From JBBRZF01 sp038236965 (lineage in GTDB: Bacteria; Acidobacteriota; Terriglobia; Terriglobales; Acidobacteriaceae): 31,222 nt of DNA. Under the pieces are notes generated by a model that did no database searches, was not told the origin of the DNA, and was given only the letters and a program-made list of their open reading frames with translations. The position numbers were made by a program, and so were the translations under genes. Positions 7,221 to 15,354 of this stretch are shown in pieces; position 1 is the first letter of the stretch, and every line of letters begins with the position of its first letter. The stretch is from contig JBBRZF010000021.1 of the NCBI GenBank assembly GCA_038236965.1, positions 1-31,222 of the forward strand, in the 5' to 3' direction.

Positions 7221-7242
7221 GCGGGGAGCCTTCGCTCCCCGC
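7221..7242 (-). terminator. hairpin after guaB (weak terminator or processing signal)
   Basis: A perfect 9-bp stem GCGGGGAGC/GCTCCCCGC with a 4-base loop lies 7 bases past the guaB stop codon. There is no run of T after it on the minus strand, so it is not a classical intrinsic terminator. It may attenuate read-through into the VanZ-like gene or protect the guaB mRNA 3' end. Confidence 0.5.
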
Positions 7243-7248
7243 TGCAAT

Positions 7249-8766
7249 TTATTCAACGCGGTAGTTCGGAGCTTCGCGCGTGATGGTCACGTCGTGAACA
7301 TGGCTCTCCCGCAATCCTGCACCGCTGATTCGTATGAAGCGCGCGTTCTGCTGCAACTCGCTGATGCTGCTGCAACCCACGTAGCCCATGCCGCTGCGCA
7401 AGCCGCCGACCAGTTGATGCACCATCATGCCCACGGTGCCGCGATAAGGAACTCGGCCTTCAATGCCTTCCGGCACCAGTTTCGCCAGCCGATTGTTGCC
7501 GATTTCTTCATTGTTCTCGCCCAGACGGTTCAGGTCTTCCGCTTCCGCCTCCGTGCTCTGGAAGTAGCGTTCGCTCGAACCTGCCGCCATGGCGGAGAGC
7601 GATCCCATCCCGCGGTACGCCTTGAATGTGCGTCCCTGGTAGAGGATCGTTTCGCCCGGACTCTCTTCCGTTCCCGCCAGCAGCGAGCCCACCATGACGA
7701 TGCTCGCGCCCGCCGCCAGGGCCTTCGTGATGTCGCCCGAATACTTGATGCCGCCATCGGCGATGATCGGAATATTGGCTTCGCGACACGCGCGGTAGGC
7801 TTCCGAGATCGCGGTGATCTGCGGAACGCCCGCTCCCGTAACGATACGAGTCGTGCAGATCGAGCCCGGCCCTATGCCGACCTTGATAGCGTCCGCGCCC
7901 GCCGAGGCGATCTCGGCCGCGCCTTCGTAGGTGCCGACATTGCCAGCGATCAGGTCCACTTCCGGCAGCTTCGCTTTCACCAGTCGGATCGCTTCCAGCA
8001 CGCGTGTCGAGTGTCCGTGCGCGCTGTCGATGGCCAGCAAGTCGCACTTGTTCTTCACCAGCTCCTGCGCGCGTTCCAGGAAATCGCCCGTCGCGCCAAT
8101 CGCTCCGCCTACGCGCAAGCGCCCCTGCGAGTCCTTGGCCGCGCCCGGATACTTCAATTTCTTCTGAATGTCTTTTACCGTGATCAGACCCTTCAACGTG
8201 TACTTGTCATCCACGACAAGAAGTTTTTCCACGCGATGTTTGTGCAGGATTTTTTCCGCTTCCAGCAGGGTTGTGCCCACGGCGACCGTGATCAGGTTCT
8301 CCTTGGTCATCACCTTGCTGATGGGAATGTCTGTACGCGTTTCAAAGCGCAGGTCGCGGTTCGTCAGGATGCCGACCAGCTTTTTGTTCTTCGTGATGGG
8401 CACGCCCGAGATGCGGTAGCGCTTCATCACTTCCAGCGCGTCGCTTATCTTGTCGTCCGGCGACATCGTGATCGGGTCAACGATCATGCCGCTCTCCGAA
8501 CGCTTCACCTTGTCAATCTCACCCGCCTGCTGCTCGATGGTCAGATTGCGATGCACGATGCCCAGTCCGCCGTGTTGCGCCAGCGCAATGGCCATGCGCG
8601 ACTCGGTCACCGTATCCATCGCGGCGCTGATGATGGGAATGTTCAGGCGGATGTTGCGGGTCAGTTGCGTCTGCGTATTAACGGTCGCCGGAATAACATC
8701 CGACTTGGCTGGTAATAGCAGGACGTCATCGAAGGTTAGGGCCTCGGGTACGGGAAAATTGATCAT
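7249..8766 (-). CDS. guaB: inosine-5'-monophosphate dehydrogenase
   Basis: This enzyme oxidises IMP to XMP with NAD+, the committed step of guanine nucleotide synthesis. At 505 residues it is full length for bacterial IMPDH. The N-terminal TFDDVLLLPA (11-20) and SAAMDTVTE (48-56) are barrel residues. Two CBS domains span roughly 95-150 and 155-210. The IMP-binding/catalytic loop GPGSICTTR holds Cys304. Also seen are DGGIKYSGD (phosphate binding), the YRGMGSL segment and the flap region GRVPYRGTV. It has its own promoter (8799-8828) between it and the upstream secreted-protein gene, which is closed off by a terminator. No strong Shine-Dalgarno is visible before the ATG. Confidence 0.98.
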   Translation of the reverse strand: MINFPVPEALTFDDVLLLPAKSDVIPATVNTQTQLTRNIRLNIPIISAAMDTVTESRMAIALAQHGGLGIVHRNLTIEQQAGEIDKVKRSESGMIVDPITMSPDDKISDALEVMKRYRISGVPITKNKKLVGILTNRDLRFETRTDIPISKVMTKENLITVAVGTTLLEAEKILHKHRVEKLLVVDDKYTLKGLITVKDIQKKLKYPGAAKDSQGRLRVGGAIGATGDFLERAQELVKNKCDLLAIDSAHGHSTRVLEAIRLVKAKLPEVDLIAGNVGTYEGAAEIASAGADAIKVGIGPGSICTTRIVTGAGVPQITAISEAYRACREANIPIIADGGIKYSGDITKALAAGASIVMVGSLLAGTEESPGETILYQGRTFKAYRGMGSLSAMAAGSSERYFQSTEAEAEDLNRLGENNEEIGNNRLAKLVPEGIEGRVPYRGTVGMMVHQLVGGLRSGMGYVGCSSISELQQNARFIRISGAGLRESHVHDVTITREAPNYRVE

Positions 8767-8798
8767 AAGTTTGAATCCGCTCGGAGGGGTAAACTCTG

Positions 8799-8828
8799 AT
8801 TGTAGAGGCCAGAGCGGAACTTACGCAA
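8799..8828 (-). promoter_or_regulatory. guaB promoter (sigma70-like)
   Basis: On the minus strand, TTGCGT (8828-8823) is followed by an 18-bp spacer and TACAAT (8804-8799). Transcription would start near 8792, giving a ~26-base leader before the guaB ATG. Both boxes differ from consensus at only one or two positions. Confidence 0.65.
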
Positions 8829-8837
8829 ACGCCACCA

Positions 8838-8866
8838 AAACAAATAGGTCGGAACGGGGCCGACCT
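8838..8866 (-). terminator. intrinsic terminator of the secreted-protein gene
   Basis: Read on the minus strand, AGGTCGG, a 7-base loop and CCGACCT are followed by ATTTGTTTT. It lies 31 bp past the stop of the gene at 8897-9565 and just upstream of the guaB promoter, so the two genes are separate transcription units. Confidence 0.7.
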
Positions 8867-8896
8867 TGGTCTTGATCTTTAGTTCTCCGCTTCCTC

Positions 8897-9565
8897 TTAC
8901 TTCTTTCCAAACATCTTCCGCTTCACGTCCGGCCAGAACTCGGCTGCCAGGTGATTTGCCATCCCTCCCACGGCACCCCATCCCGCACGCGTAAATGTCA
9001 GCGCCGCTCCGCGATCTTCGTCTGGATAGTAGGTGTTACTCAGTGCGCCCGAGGACAGGTTTCCCAGGATGTTGGAGAAATTTACCGCTCGACTGCCGTC
9101 ATCGCTGCGCGTCATCAGCGCGCTGCCCAGTACGTGTCCCACCCTCCTTCCAACGCTCCCTTCGCCACTGCGGTAATAGCGGGGGTCCTGATGGAACATC
9201 GTTGGGTAAACGAATCGCGAAAAGAATTCTCCCGACGCCTGGTCGGCCATTGCCGCTCCAAATCGCTTGCCATAACCTTCTCCGCCTTGTCCCCAACTCG
9301 GATAATCGTTCGACGCTTGTGACAAGCCTGAAGAGATTCCCGCGCTCAGGAAACTCATCGGGCTGCTCGCGTTCAGCGCGAACATCTTGAACTTCTCCCC
9401 CGGAGTCAACGGCGTCGCCGTCACTCCAGCTGGAACGGTCTTGGATGTGACGCGCCTTGGCGTGGCTGGATCGCGATTTTGGGCTCTCAGGCAGAACGGA
9501 ATCGCGACCATTACTATCGTAAGCACAACTAAGCGGGCCGCCCGTGTGCATTTAAGGTTGTTCAT
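8897..9565 (-). CDS. secreted protein of unknown function
   Basis: This 222-residue protein has a clear N-terminal signal peptide: basic start, hydrophobic core LVVLTIVMVAIPFCL, and probable cleavage after residue 28 in LRAQ. The mature part has GEKFKMFALNASSPMSF, a glycine-rich GEGYGKRFGAAMADQASGEF segment, YPTMFHQDPRYYRS and SNILGNLSSGALSNTYYPD. I recognise this pattern (GKRYG.., DPRYFR, ..N.LSN.YYP) from proteins common in Acidobacteriota, usually annotated hypothetical. I know no function; an outer-membrane or periplasmic location is inferred. It has its own promoter (9593-9621) and terminator (8838-8866), so it is probably monocistronic. Confidence 0.8.
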   Translation of the reverse strand: MNNLKCTRAARLVVLTIVMVAIPFCLRAQNRDPATPRRVTSKTVPAGVTATPLTPGEKFKMFALNASSPMSFLSAGISSGLSQASNDYPSWGQGGEGYGKRFGAAMADQASGEFFSRFVYPTMFHQDPRYYRSGEGSVGRRVGHVLGSALMTRSDDGSRAVNFSNILGNLSSGALSNTYYPDEDRGAALTFTRAGWGAVGGMANHLAAEFWPDVKRKMFGKK

Positions 9566-9592
9566 CCATTACCGTCCTCACCAGTGTAATTA

Positions 9593-9621
9593 ATTGTACG
9601 CACCTATTTCGAGTCTGTCTT
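9593..9621 (-). promoter_or_regulatory. candidate promoter of the secreted-protein gene
   Basis: On the minus strand, AAGACA (9621-9616), a 17-bp spacer and TACAAT (9598-9593) lie ~28 bp before the ATG. The -10 box is good and the -35 box is moderate. A GAGGA Shine-Dalgarno-like sequence lies between this and the start codon. Confidence 0.5.
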
Positions 9622-9712
9622 ATTGAAAAGGAATCACTTACGACATCGCCAGCTCTCCGCCTTGTGAATCCTCCCAGCGGCAGCTTGCATCCAATTCTTG
9701 TCAGTGGTTATA

Positions 9713-9741
9713 TTGTTTTTTGCCTTATTCGAGCGTATATT
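9713..9741 (+). promoter_or_regulatory. candidate promoter of the rimP-nusA-infB operon
   Basis: TTGTTT (9713-9718), a 17-bp spacer and TATATT (9736-9741) precede the cluster. Transcription would start near 9748, giving a leader of about 165 bases before the preferred rimP start. The leader contains a terminator-like hairpin. Confidence 0.55.
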
Positions 9742-9787
9742 CAAAGGGTAGCTGCAGAGCAGTAACCCCGTTTGGCGAAGCACACCG

Positions 9788-9813
9788 GTGGGCGAGAGCC
9801 CACTTTTTATTTC
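9788..9813 (+). terminator. terminator-like attenuator in the rimP leader
   Basis: GTGGGC, loop GAGA and GCCCAC (9788-9803) are followed directly by TTTTTATTT. It lies ~40 bases after the predicted transcription start and ~100 bases before rimP, with no gene ending upstream on this strand. It is therefore more likely a leader attenuator than an ordinary end-of-gene terminator. Similar hairpins precede rimP in many bacteria. Confidence 0.7.
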
Positions 9814-9914
9814 CACTTCCCCTTCAACTGCTGGATTGGCCAACAGAGGCTGCGGGTTAAGCCTTGCAGGGAAACTACGCACAGACACTTAGGCGCACGG
9901 CAAGAGCACCAAAT

Positions 9915-10412
9915 ATGGCATTGGAAATCGAAAAACTCCGCCAGATAGCCGGTCGTATCGGCAGCTCGAACGGAGTAGAAGTCGTCGAAGTGGAACTGCG
10001 TGGAGGCGGTAAATCCCGCACGTTGCGCGTATTCATCGACAAGCCCCAAGGTGTGACGCACGAAGACTGCGCAAATTTCAGCCGCGAGTTCAGCACCATT
10101 CTCGACGTCGAGGACGTGGTGCCCGGCGGCGAGTACCTGTTGGAAGTGTCGTCCCCCGGTCTCGATCGCAAGCTTTTCCGGGCAGCCGATTTTGAGCGTT
10201 TCAAGGGAAGCCTGGTCAAGCTCAGCACACATGAGCCCATCAACGGCAACCGGCATTTTGAAGGACGTTTGGAACTATTTGAGAATGACCGTTTGACGCT
10301 TGACCTTGCAGCCGTGAAGCAGCGCAAGAAGAAGGGCGCGCCCGAACCGCAGGCCAAAGTGGAGATCGACCTCGCCAATGTTGAAAAGGCGAATCTAGTT
10401 CCAGAGATTTAG
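9915..10412 (+). CDS. rimP: ribosome maturation factor RimP
   Basis: RimP assists 30S subunit maturation. The 165-residue reading starts at ATG 9915 (MALEIEKLRQIAGRIG). A longer frame from 9864 adds 17 residues with no family resemblance and is less likely. Seen are the N-terminal alpha/beta domain with VEVELRGGGKSRTLRVFIDK and GVTHEDCANFSREFSTILDVED, the hallmark YLLEVSSPGLDR, then the C-terminal SH3-like domain (FKGSLVKLST...NRHFEGRLE). Its position as first gene before nusA and infB is the classical arrangement. The leader carries a terminator-like hairpin, suggesting attenuation of the operon. Confidence 0.95.
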   Translation: MALEIEKLRQIAGRIGSSNGVEVVEVELRGGGKSRTLRVFIDKPQGVTHEDCANFSREFSTILDVEDVVPGGEYLLEVSSPGLDRKLFRAADFERFKGSLVKLSTHEPINGNRHFEGRLELFENDRLTLDLAAVKQRKKKGAPEPQAKVEIDLANVEKANLVPEI

Positions 10413-10477
10413 TTGACCGGCTCCGGCGAGCGGCGCAACCGAACCACAAGAATTTCTCAGACGAAGGTGGCAGGAAT

Positions 10478-12040
10478 ATGGCAAGCGAACTCTACAACGT
10501 GATTGACGCGCTCAGCCGCGAGAAGGGCATTGATCCGCAGGTCGTCGTTTCTGCGGTGGAAGATGCCATCGTTGTCGCCACCCGCAAATATTACAAGACG
10601 CAGGAGAACCTGCGTGCCGTGCTCGACCGTGAATCCGGCGCCATCCGCGCTTACGCGGTGAAGTCCATCGTCGAGAACGAGGACGAGATCGAAGATCCGC
10701 AGACGCAGATATCGCTCGAAGAAGCCAAGGCCATCAATCCCGACGCTGAACTCGGCGCCGAACTTCTCATCGAGAAACCGACCGACGTCCTCGGTCGCAT
10801 CGCCGCCCAACTTGCGAAGCAGGTCATCTTCCAGAAGGTGCGCGAAGCCGAACGCGACACCGTTTACAACGAGTACATCGGACGCGTCAACGAAGTCGTC
10901 AACGCCACCGTAAAGCGCCAGGAAGGTCCGGACACGATCTTCGATATCGGCAAAGCGGAAGCGCGCATGTCACGCAAGGAGCAGTCGCGCCTGGAATCGT
11001 TCGCCCCCGGCGAGCGTGTGCGCGTCGTCATCTCCCGCGTTGAGAAGGCCTCCAAGGGCCCGCAGGTTATCGTCTCCCGCGCCGCTCCGGAACTGGTCAC
11101 GCACCTGTTTCACTCCGAGGTGCCGGAAATTTACGATGGCACCGTCGTCATCCGCGCCATTGCGCGCGAAGCCGGTGAGCGCACCAAGATCGCCGTCATG
11201 TCGAAGGATAAGGATGTGGACGCCGTTGGCGCCTGCGTTGGCATGAAGGGCATGCGCGTGCAATCCATCATTCGCGAACTGCGCGGCGAAAAGATCGACA
11301 TCATTGAGTACCACGAAGACTCTGTCACCTTCGCCGAAAAGGCGTTGCAGCCCGCTAAGGTCAGCCGCGTCACCATCGTCGACGGACACGATAAGCACCT
11401 CGAAGTCATCGTAGACGACACGCAGCTCTCCCTCGCCATCGGCAAGAAGGGACAGAACGTCCGTCTCGCCGCCAAGCTGTTGGGCTGGAAGATCGATATC
11501 AAGAGCGAAGAAGAGAAGCGTCAGGAAGTCGAGCAGCAGATGACCGCATTGGTCGGCAATCCCACCACTCCGCTCGAGAGCCTCTCTGCCGACCTCGGCG
11601 ATGGCACCGTAGCCAAGCTCATGGAAGCCGGCATCACCACCGTCGAAGCGCTTGCCGACATGCATCCTGAGCAGCTCGAATCGCTGCCGGGCATCGGTCC
11701 CAAGACGGTCGAGAAGATCTTCGTCGCCGTCAACAATTACTTCTCCAGCCTTGAAGCTGGCGACGCTCCAGCAGCAGTAGTGGTCGATGCCGGAGAAGCC
11801 GACAACAAGGACATTCCCGAGGACGAGCCCACCAGCGAAGCAGCCGGACTGTCCGACAATGGTCTCTCCGAGATTGCTGAGGCTGATTCGGAAAGCGTTT
11901 CCGAACTCGCCGAAGAGGGCCAGGATTTGGAAGCCAGCGCCGTCAGTGGAGTGGAGAACGCTCCTGATGCGGATGAAGCCGAGGTGACCGTGCACGAAGA
12001 TCGCCCCGATGAAGAAGAGATTCCGAAAGAAAAGCTGTAA
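10478..12040 (+). CDS. nusA: transcription termination/antitermination factor NusA
   Basis: NusA binds RNA polymerase and nascent RNA and modulates pausing, termination and antitermination. In its 520 residues I see the N-terminal RNAP-binding domain (1-~130), an S1 domain (~133-200), KH1 with GACVGMKGMRV (251-261), KH2 with AIGKKGQNVRL (320-330), a helix-hairpin-helix LPGIGPKTVEKI (403-414) in a single C-terminal repeat, and then a ~90-residue very acidic, low-complexity tail (430-520) ending PKEKL. That extra acidic tail is longer than in short NusA proteins such as those of Firmicutes. The gene follows rimP by 65 bp and precedes infB by 106 bp; no ylxR or L7Ae-like ylxQ gene lies between. 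Confidence 0.97.
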   Translation: MASELYNVIDALSREKGIDPQVVVSAVEDAIVVATRKYYKTQENLRAVLDRESGAIRAYAVKSIVENEDEIEDPQTQISLEEAKAINPDAELGAELLIEKPTDVLGRIAAQLAKQVIFQKVREAERDTVYNEYIGRVNEVVNATVKRQEGPDTIFDIGKAEARMSRKEQSRLESFAPGERVRVVISRVEKASKGPQVIVSRAAPELVTHLFHSEVPEIYDGTVVIRAIAREAGERTKIAVMSKDKDVDAVGACVGMKGMRVQSIIRELRGEKIDIIEYHEDSVTFAEKALQPAKVSRVTIVDGHDKHLEVIVDDTQLSLAIGKKGQNVRLAAKLLGWKIDIKSEEEKRQEVEQQMTALVGNPTTPLESLSADLGDGTVAKLMEAGITTVEALADMHPEQLESLPGIGPKTVEKIFVAVNNYFSSLEAGDAPAAVVVDAGEADNKDIPEDEPTSEAAGLSDNGLSEIAEADSESVSELAEEGQDLEASAVSGVENAPDADEAEVTVHEDRPDEEEIPKEKL

Positions 12041-12146
12041 CCAGGCAGTTACAAAGATCTGTTGTACGGGTTCCTTAACACCGAAAACCGTGAGGTTGAC
12101 ATGAGGGCTTAACGGATTAGCGGGACTAAGGGGGAAAAGAAGGCGG

Positions 12147-15100
12147 ATGAAGATTCGAATTAACGATTTGGCTCGAGAGCTGGAAGTGAAAAGCAAGGCC
12201 ATCCTTGACGCCCTGCCAAAGGTCGGCGTCACGGAGAAAAAAACTCACTCCAGTTCCATCGAGGAAGACGAGGCCGTCAAGGTAAAGAAGTTCTTCGCCT
12301 CGCAGGGTCAGGGCTCGAGCAGGGAATCGCGCTCCTCGCGCAGCGGCTCGGATGAGTTCCGCCCGAAGATTGATCTCTCCAAGATCTCCAAGCCCGGCGA
12401 TGTGATGAAAGCCATCACGCAGCAGGCGCATCCGCCTGCCCTTGCGCACGCGAAGCCCACTGCTGCGCCAACCAAGCCCGCCGAAGCGGCGAAGCCAGCC
12501 GCACCGGCTGCGCATACCCCGCCCAAGTCGCTGGTCTCTAAGCCTGCTGCGCCTCCCGCCGACGCTCCCGTCGCCGAGAAGGCTGCACCTCGCTTTGTCA
12601 CTCCAGCCTCCGTCGCTGCCTCGCGCCCTCCGGCCTCCATCGTCACCCGGCCGGAACCTAAGCATCCGGTCGCTGCCAAGCCGGAAGCGCCCGCCGAGGT
12701 TGTCGTTAAGGTTCCTGCCGTCGCTGAGGAAGCGCCCAAGGCACACGTTGCAGCTCCGGCCAGTGAAGCGAAAGCTCCGGCTGAGACCTCTGCACCTGTC
12801 GCGGAAGAGCCCAAGGCTTCCGCAGCCGCGCCTCATGCTCCGGCTGCTCACGCTCCGCACGCGCCCAAGACTCCGGCCAAGCCTGCAGCGCCCAGCGGAC
12901 CGCCGCCGCGTCGCATGATCGTGCCTCAGACCGGACCTCGTCCGGTTTACACTGCGCCGCCGCCACCGCCGCCGCGACCTGTCCAGCCCACGCCGCAAGG
13001 TGCCATGGGCCGTACTGGTGTGCCCGTGCGCGGACAACCGCTCTTCAATCGTCCCCGCCCTGGTGGCACACCCGGTTCTGGTGGCCCTCCAGGCAGTTCG
13101 CGTCCGCCGCTCCGTCCCGGAGAACGCCGCCCCATGCATCCCACTCGCCCCATGAACATGGGCTCGGGTATGGGTGCGCCGGGTCGTCCTCTTGGCGTCG
13201 GCCCCGGTGCTCCGCCTCCAGGCGCGCCCGGAGGCCGTCCTGCAGGACGCCCTGCACCGTCGCGTCGTCCCGGACAGCGTTATGTTCCCAGAGGCCAAAA
13301 AGAAGGCCCAATGAAGGGATTCGTTCCGCCGCCGCGCCTGTCGCTTTCGACAGAGCCGCTGCCCATCACGCGGACGATAACCATCAGCGAAGGCATCAGC
13401 GTAAAGGATCTCGCCGAGAAACTCGGAATCCGCGCAAAGGACCTCATCGCCCGTCTCTTGGCGCGCGGTGTATTTGCCACCATCAACCAGACGCTCGACG
13501 CGGAACTCGCCGGAGATATGTCCCGCCAGTTCGGCGCCGATACGTCCGTCATCAGTTTCGAAGAAGAGGTCGCCAACGAGCAGGAATCGCAGGCTCTCGC
13601 CGCCAACGACGAGACCGTCTTCAACCAGGTCACGCGTCCCCCGGTCGTCACCATCATGGGACACGTCGATCACGGTAAGACCAGCCTTCTCGACGCCATC
13701 CGCTTCACCAGCGTTGCGGAAGGCGAAGCCGGCGGCATTACCCAGCACATTGGCGCCTACAAGGTCATGATCACCGAGAAGGCCTCGCCCGCTTTTGGTC
13801 GCGAGATCGTCTTCCTCGATACGCCTGGTCACGAAGCCTTCACCCGCATGCGCGCTCGCGGTTCCAAGGTCACCGACATCGTCGTACTCGTCGTCGCAGC
13901 CGACGACGGAGTCATGCCGCAGACGCTCGAAGCTATCGATCACGCACGCGCCGCGAAGGTTCCCATCATCGTCGCCGTCAACAAGATCGATAAAGCCAAC
14001 GCTCTGCCCGATCGCGTCAAGAAACAACTCGCCGACCGCGGACTCCTCCCCGAAGATTGGGGTGGTGACACCGTCTTCGTCGATGTATCCGCGAAGGCGA
14101 AAACCAATCTCAACCTGCTGATGGAAATGATCTGCCTCGTTGCCGATCTTCAGAACCTGAAAGCGACTCCCGATCGTCTCGCCTCCGGCTCCGTGCTGGA
14201 AGCCAAACTCGATCGTGGTCGTGGCCCTGTGGCCACCGTGCTTATTCAGAACGGTACCCTCAAGGCCGGCGAAAGCTTTGTCGTAGGAAACGTCTTCGGC
14301 AAGGTTCGCGCCATGTTCGACGATCGCGGACACGCACTCGACGTCGCGCCTCCGGCAACGCCCGTCGAGATCATCGGCCTCGAAGGATTGCCGCAAGCCG
14401 GCGACCAGTTCGTCGTCGTAAGCGGTCGCGAAAAAGCCCGCGAAATCTCCGAGTATCGTGAAGCGAAAGCTCGCGAAGCGATCCTCGCCAAGAGCACCCG
14501 CGTTTCTCTCGAAGGTCTCGCCGAGCAGATCAAGTCCGCTGGCGTCAAGGAACTCCCCATCATCCTCAAGGGCGATGTGGGCGGATCGGTCGAAGTTATC
14601 AGCGACTTGCTCGGCCGTCTTTCCGGCGAACAGGTCAAGATCAAACTGTTGCACGCCAGCGTGGGCGCAATCACGGAAACCGACGTACTGTTGGCCTCGG
14701 CATCCAACGCCATCATCATCGGCTTCAACGTGCGCCCCGAACGCAAGGCACAGGAAATGGCCGACCAGGAGAAGGTGGACATCCGCCTCCACTCCATTAT
14801 CTACGAGCTACAGGACGAGATAAAGAAGGCCATGACCGGGCTGCTCGAACCGACGATTAAGGAGACGTATCAGGGTCGCGCCGATGTGCGCGAAGTCTTC
14901 CGTATCCCCAAAGTCGGCCAGATCGCCGGTTGCCAGATTGCCGATGGCGTCATCAAGCGCGACAGCGAAATCCGCCTGCTGCGCGACAACGTCGTCGTAT
15001 TCAAGGGCAAGATTGCTTCGCTCCGTCGCTTCAAGGATGACGCCAGCCAGGTCACCAGCGGTATGGAGTGCGGCATTGCGGTTCAGAACTTCAACGACCT

Positions 15101-15167
15101 CAAGTCGGGCGACGTCATCGAAGCGTACGTAGTCGAGCGCGTAGCCACCGAATTGATCTCGAGATAA
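12147..15167 (+). CDS. infB: translation initiation factor IF-2
   Basis: This GTPase brings initiator fMet-tRNA to the 30S subunit and promotes subunit joining. It is 1006 residues, long for the family because of its linker. Residues 1-~52 form an IF2_N domain (MKIRINDLARELEVKSK). About residues 80-390 are an Ala/Pro-rich, then Gly/Pro/Arg-rich disordered linker. A second IF2_N-like domain follows (ISEGISVKDLAEKLGIRAKD). The G domain has GHVDHGKT at 505-512, DTPGHEAF from 558 and NKID at 612-615; EF-Tu-like and C-terminal domains complete it. A purine-rich ribosome binding site (AAGGGGGAAAAGAAGG) precedes the ATG. An 888-residue antisense open frame here is a composition artefact. Confidence 0.98.
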   Translation: MKIRINDLARELEVKSKAILDALPKVGVTEKKTHSSSIEEDEAVKVKKFFASQGQGSSRESRSSRSGSDEFRPKIDLSKISKPGDVMKAITQQAHPPALAHAKPTAAPTKPAEAAKPAAPAAHTPPKSLVSKPAAPPADAPVAEKAAPRFVTPASVAASRPPASIVTRPEPKHPVAAKPEAPAEVVVKVPAVAEEAPKAHVAAPASEAKAPAETSAPVAEEPKASAAAPHAPAAHAPHAPKTPAKPAAPSGPPPRRMIVPQTGPRPVYTAPPPPPPRPVQPTPQGAMGRTGVPVRGQPLFNRPRPGGTPGSGGPPGSSRPPLRPGERRPMHPTRPMNMGSGMGAPGRPLGVGPGAPPPGAPGGRPAGRPAPSRRPGQRYVPRGQKEGPMKGFVPPPRLSLSTEPLPITRTITISEGISVKDLAEKLGIRAKDLIARLLARGVFATINQTLDAELAGDMSRQFGADTSVISFEEEVANEQESQALAANDETVFNQVTRPPVVTIMGHVDHGKTSLLDAIRFTSVAEGEAGGITQHIGAYKVMITEKASPAFGREIVFLDTPGHEAFTRMRARGSKVTDIVVLVVAADDGVMPQTLEAIDHARAAKVPIIVAVNKIDKANALPDRVKKQLADRGLLPEDWGGDTVFVDVSAKAKTNLNLLMEMICLVADLQNLKATPDRLASGSVLEAKLDRGRGPVATVLIQNGTLKAGESFVVGNVFGKVRAMFDDRGHALDVAPPATPVEIIGLEGLPQAGDQFVVVSGREKAREISEYREAKAREAILAKSTRVSLEGLAEQIKSAGVKELPIILKGDVGGSVEVISDLLGRLSGEQVKIKLLHASVGAITETDVLLASASNAIIIGFNVRPERKAQEMADQEKVDIRLHSIIYELQDEIKKAMTGLLEPTIKETYQGRADVREVFRIPKVGQIAGCQIADGVIKRDSEIRLLRDNVVVFKGKIASLRRFKDDASQVTSGMECGIAVQNFNDLKSGDVIEAYVVERVATELISR

Positions 15168-15168
15168 A

Positions 15169-15346
15169 CCAGTTGCCGGTTGCCAGCGGTCAGTTGCCAG
15201 CAACCGGCAGTGATCAGATCATGCGAGTTTCTGAGATCGGCAAAACGATTTCAGAAACTCGCATCTCTTTTCACTAAAGATTTTGCTCTGACTAAGAACC
15301 AAAAACGCCTTGCGGTTTCAACTGACAACTGGCAACCGGCAACTGG
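15169..15346. repeat. 178-bp inverted-repeat element between infB and DUF503 (MITE/REP-like)
   Basis: Two 28-bp arms, 15169-15196 and 15319-15346, are inverted copies matching at 26 of 28 positions; the outer 18 bp (CCAGTTGCCGGTTGCCAG / its complement) are perfect. Further GTTGCCAG and CAACCGGCA units lie beside the left arm. The centre holds a separate strong hairpin (15221-15264). The element begins one base after the infB stop codon and ends 8 bases before the probable DUF503 start codon. It looks like a small non-autonomous repeat. Confidence 0.75.
15221..15264 (+). terminator. 19-bp hairpin inside the inverted-repeat element
   Basis: ATGCGAGTTTCTGA (15221-15234) pairs perfectly with TCAGAAACTCGCAT (15251-15264). 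A G-U pair and ATCG/CGAT extend the stem to 19 bp around a 6-base loop GCAAAA. CTCTTTTC follows, so it could act as a partial terminator between infB and the downstream genes. It may equally be the structured core of the repeat element. Confidence 0.6.
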
Positions 15347-15354
15347 TAACTGCA

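Noticed and set aside
7186..8715. 509-residue open frame antisense to guaB
   Set aside because: It is His/Arg-rich, has no recognisable motif, and lies fully opposite a clear IMP dehydrogenase.
10970..12232. 420-residue open frame antisense to nusA
   Set aside because: It is a composition shadow; NusA domains on the plus strand are complete.
12126..14792. 888-residue open frame antisense to infB
   Set aside because: It mirrors the strong GC and codon bias of infB, has no domain, and infB itself is unmistakable.
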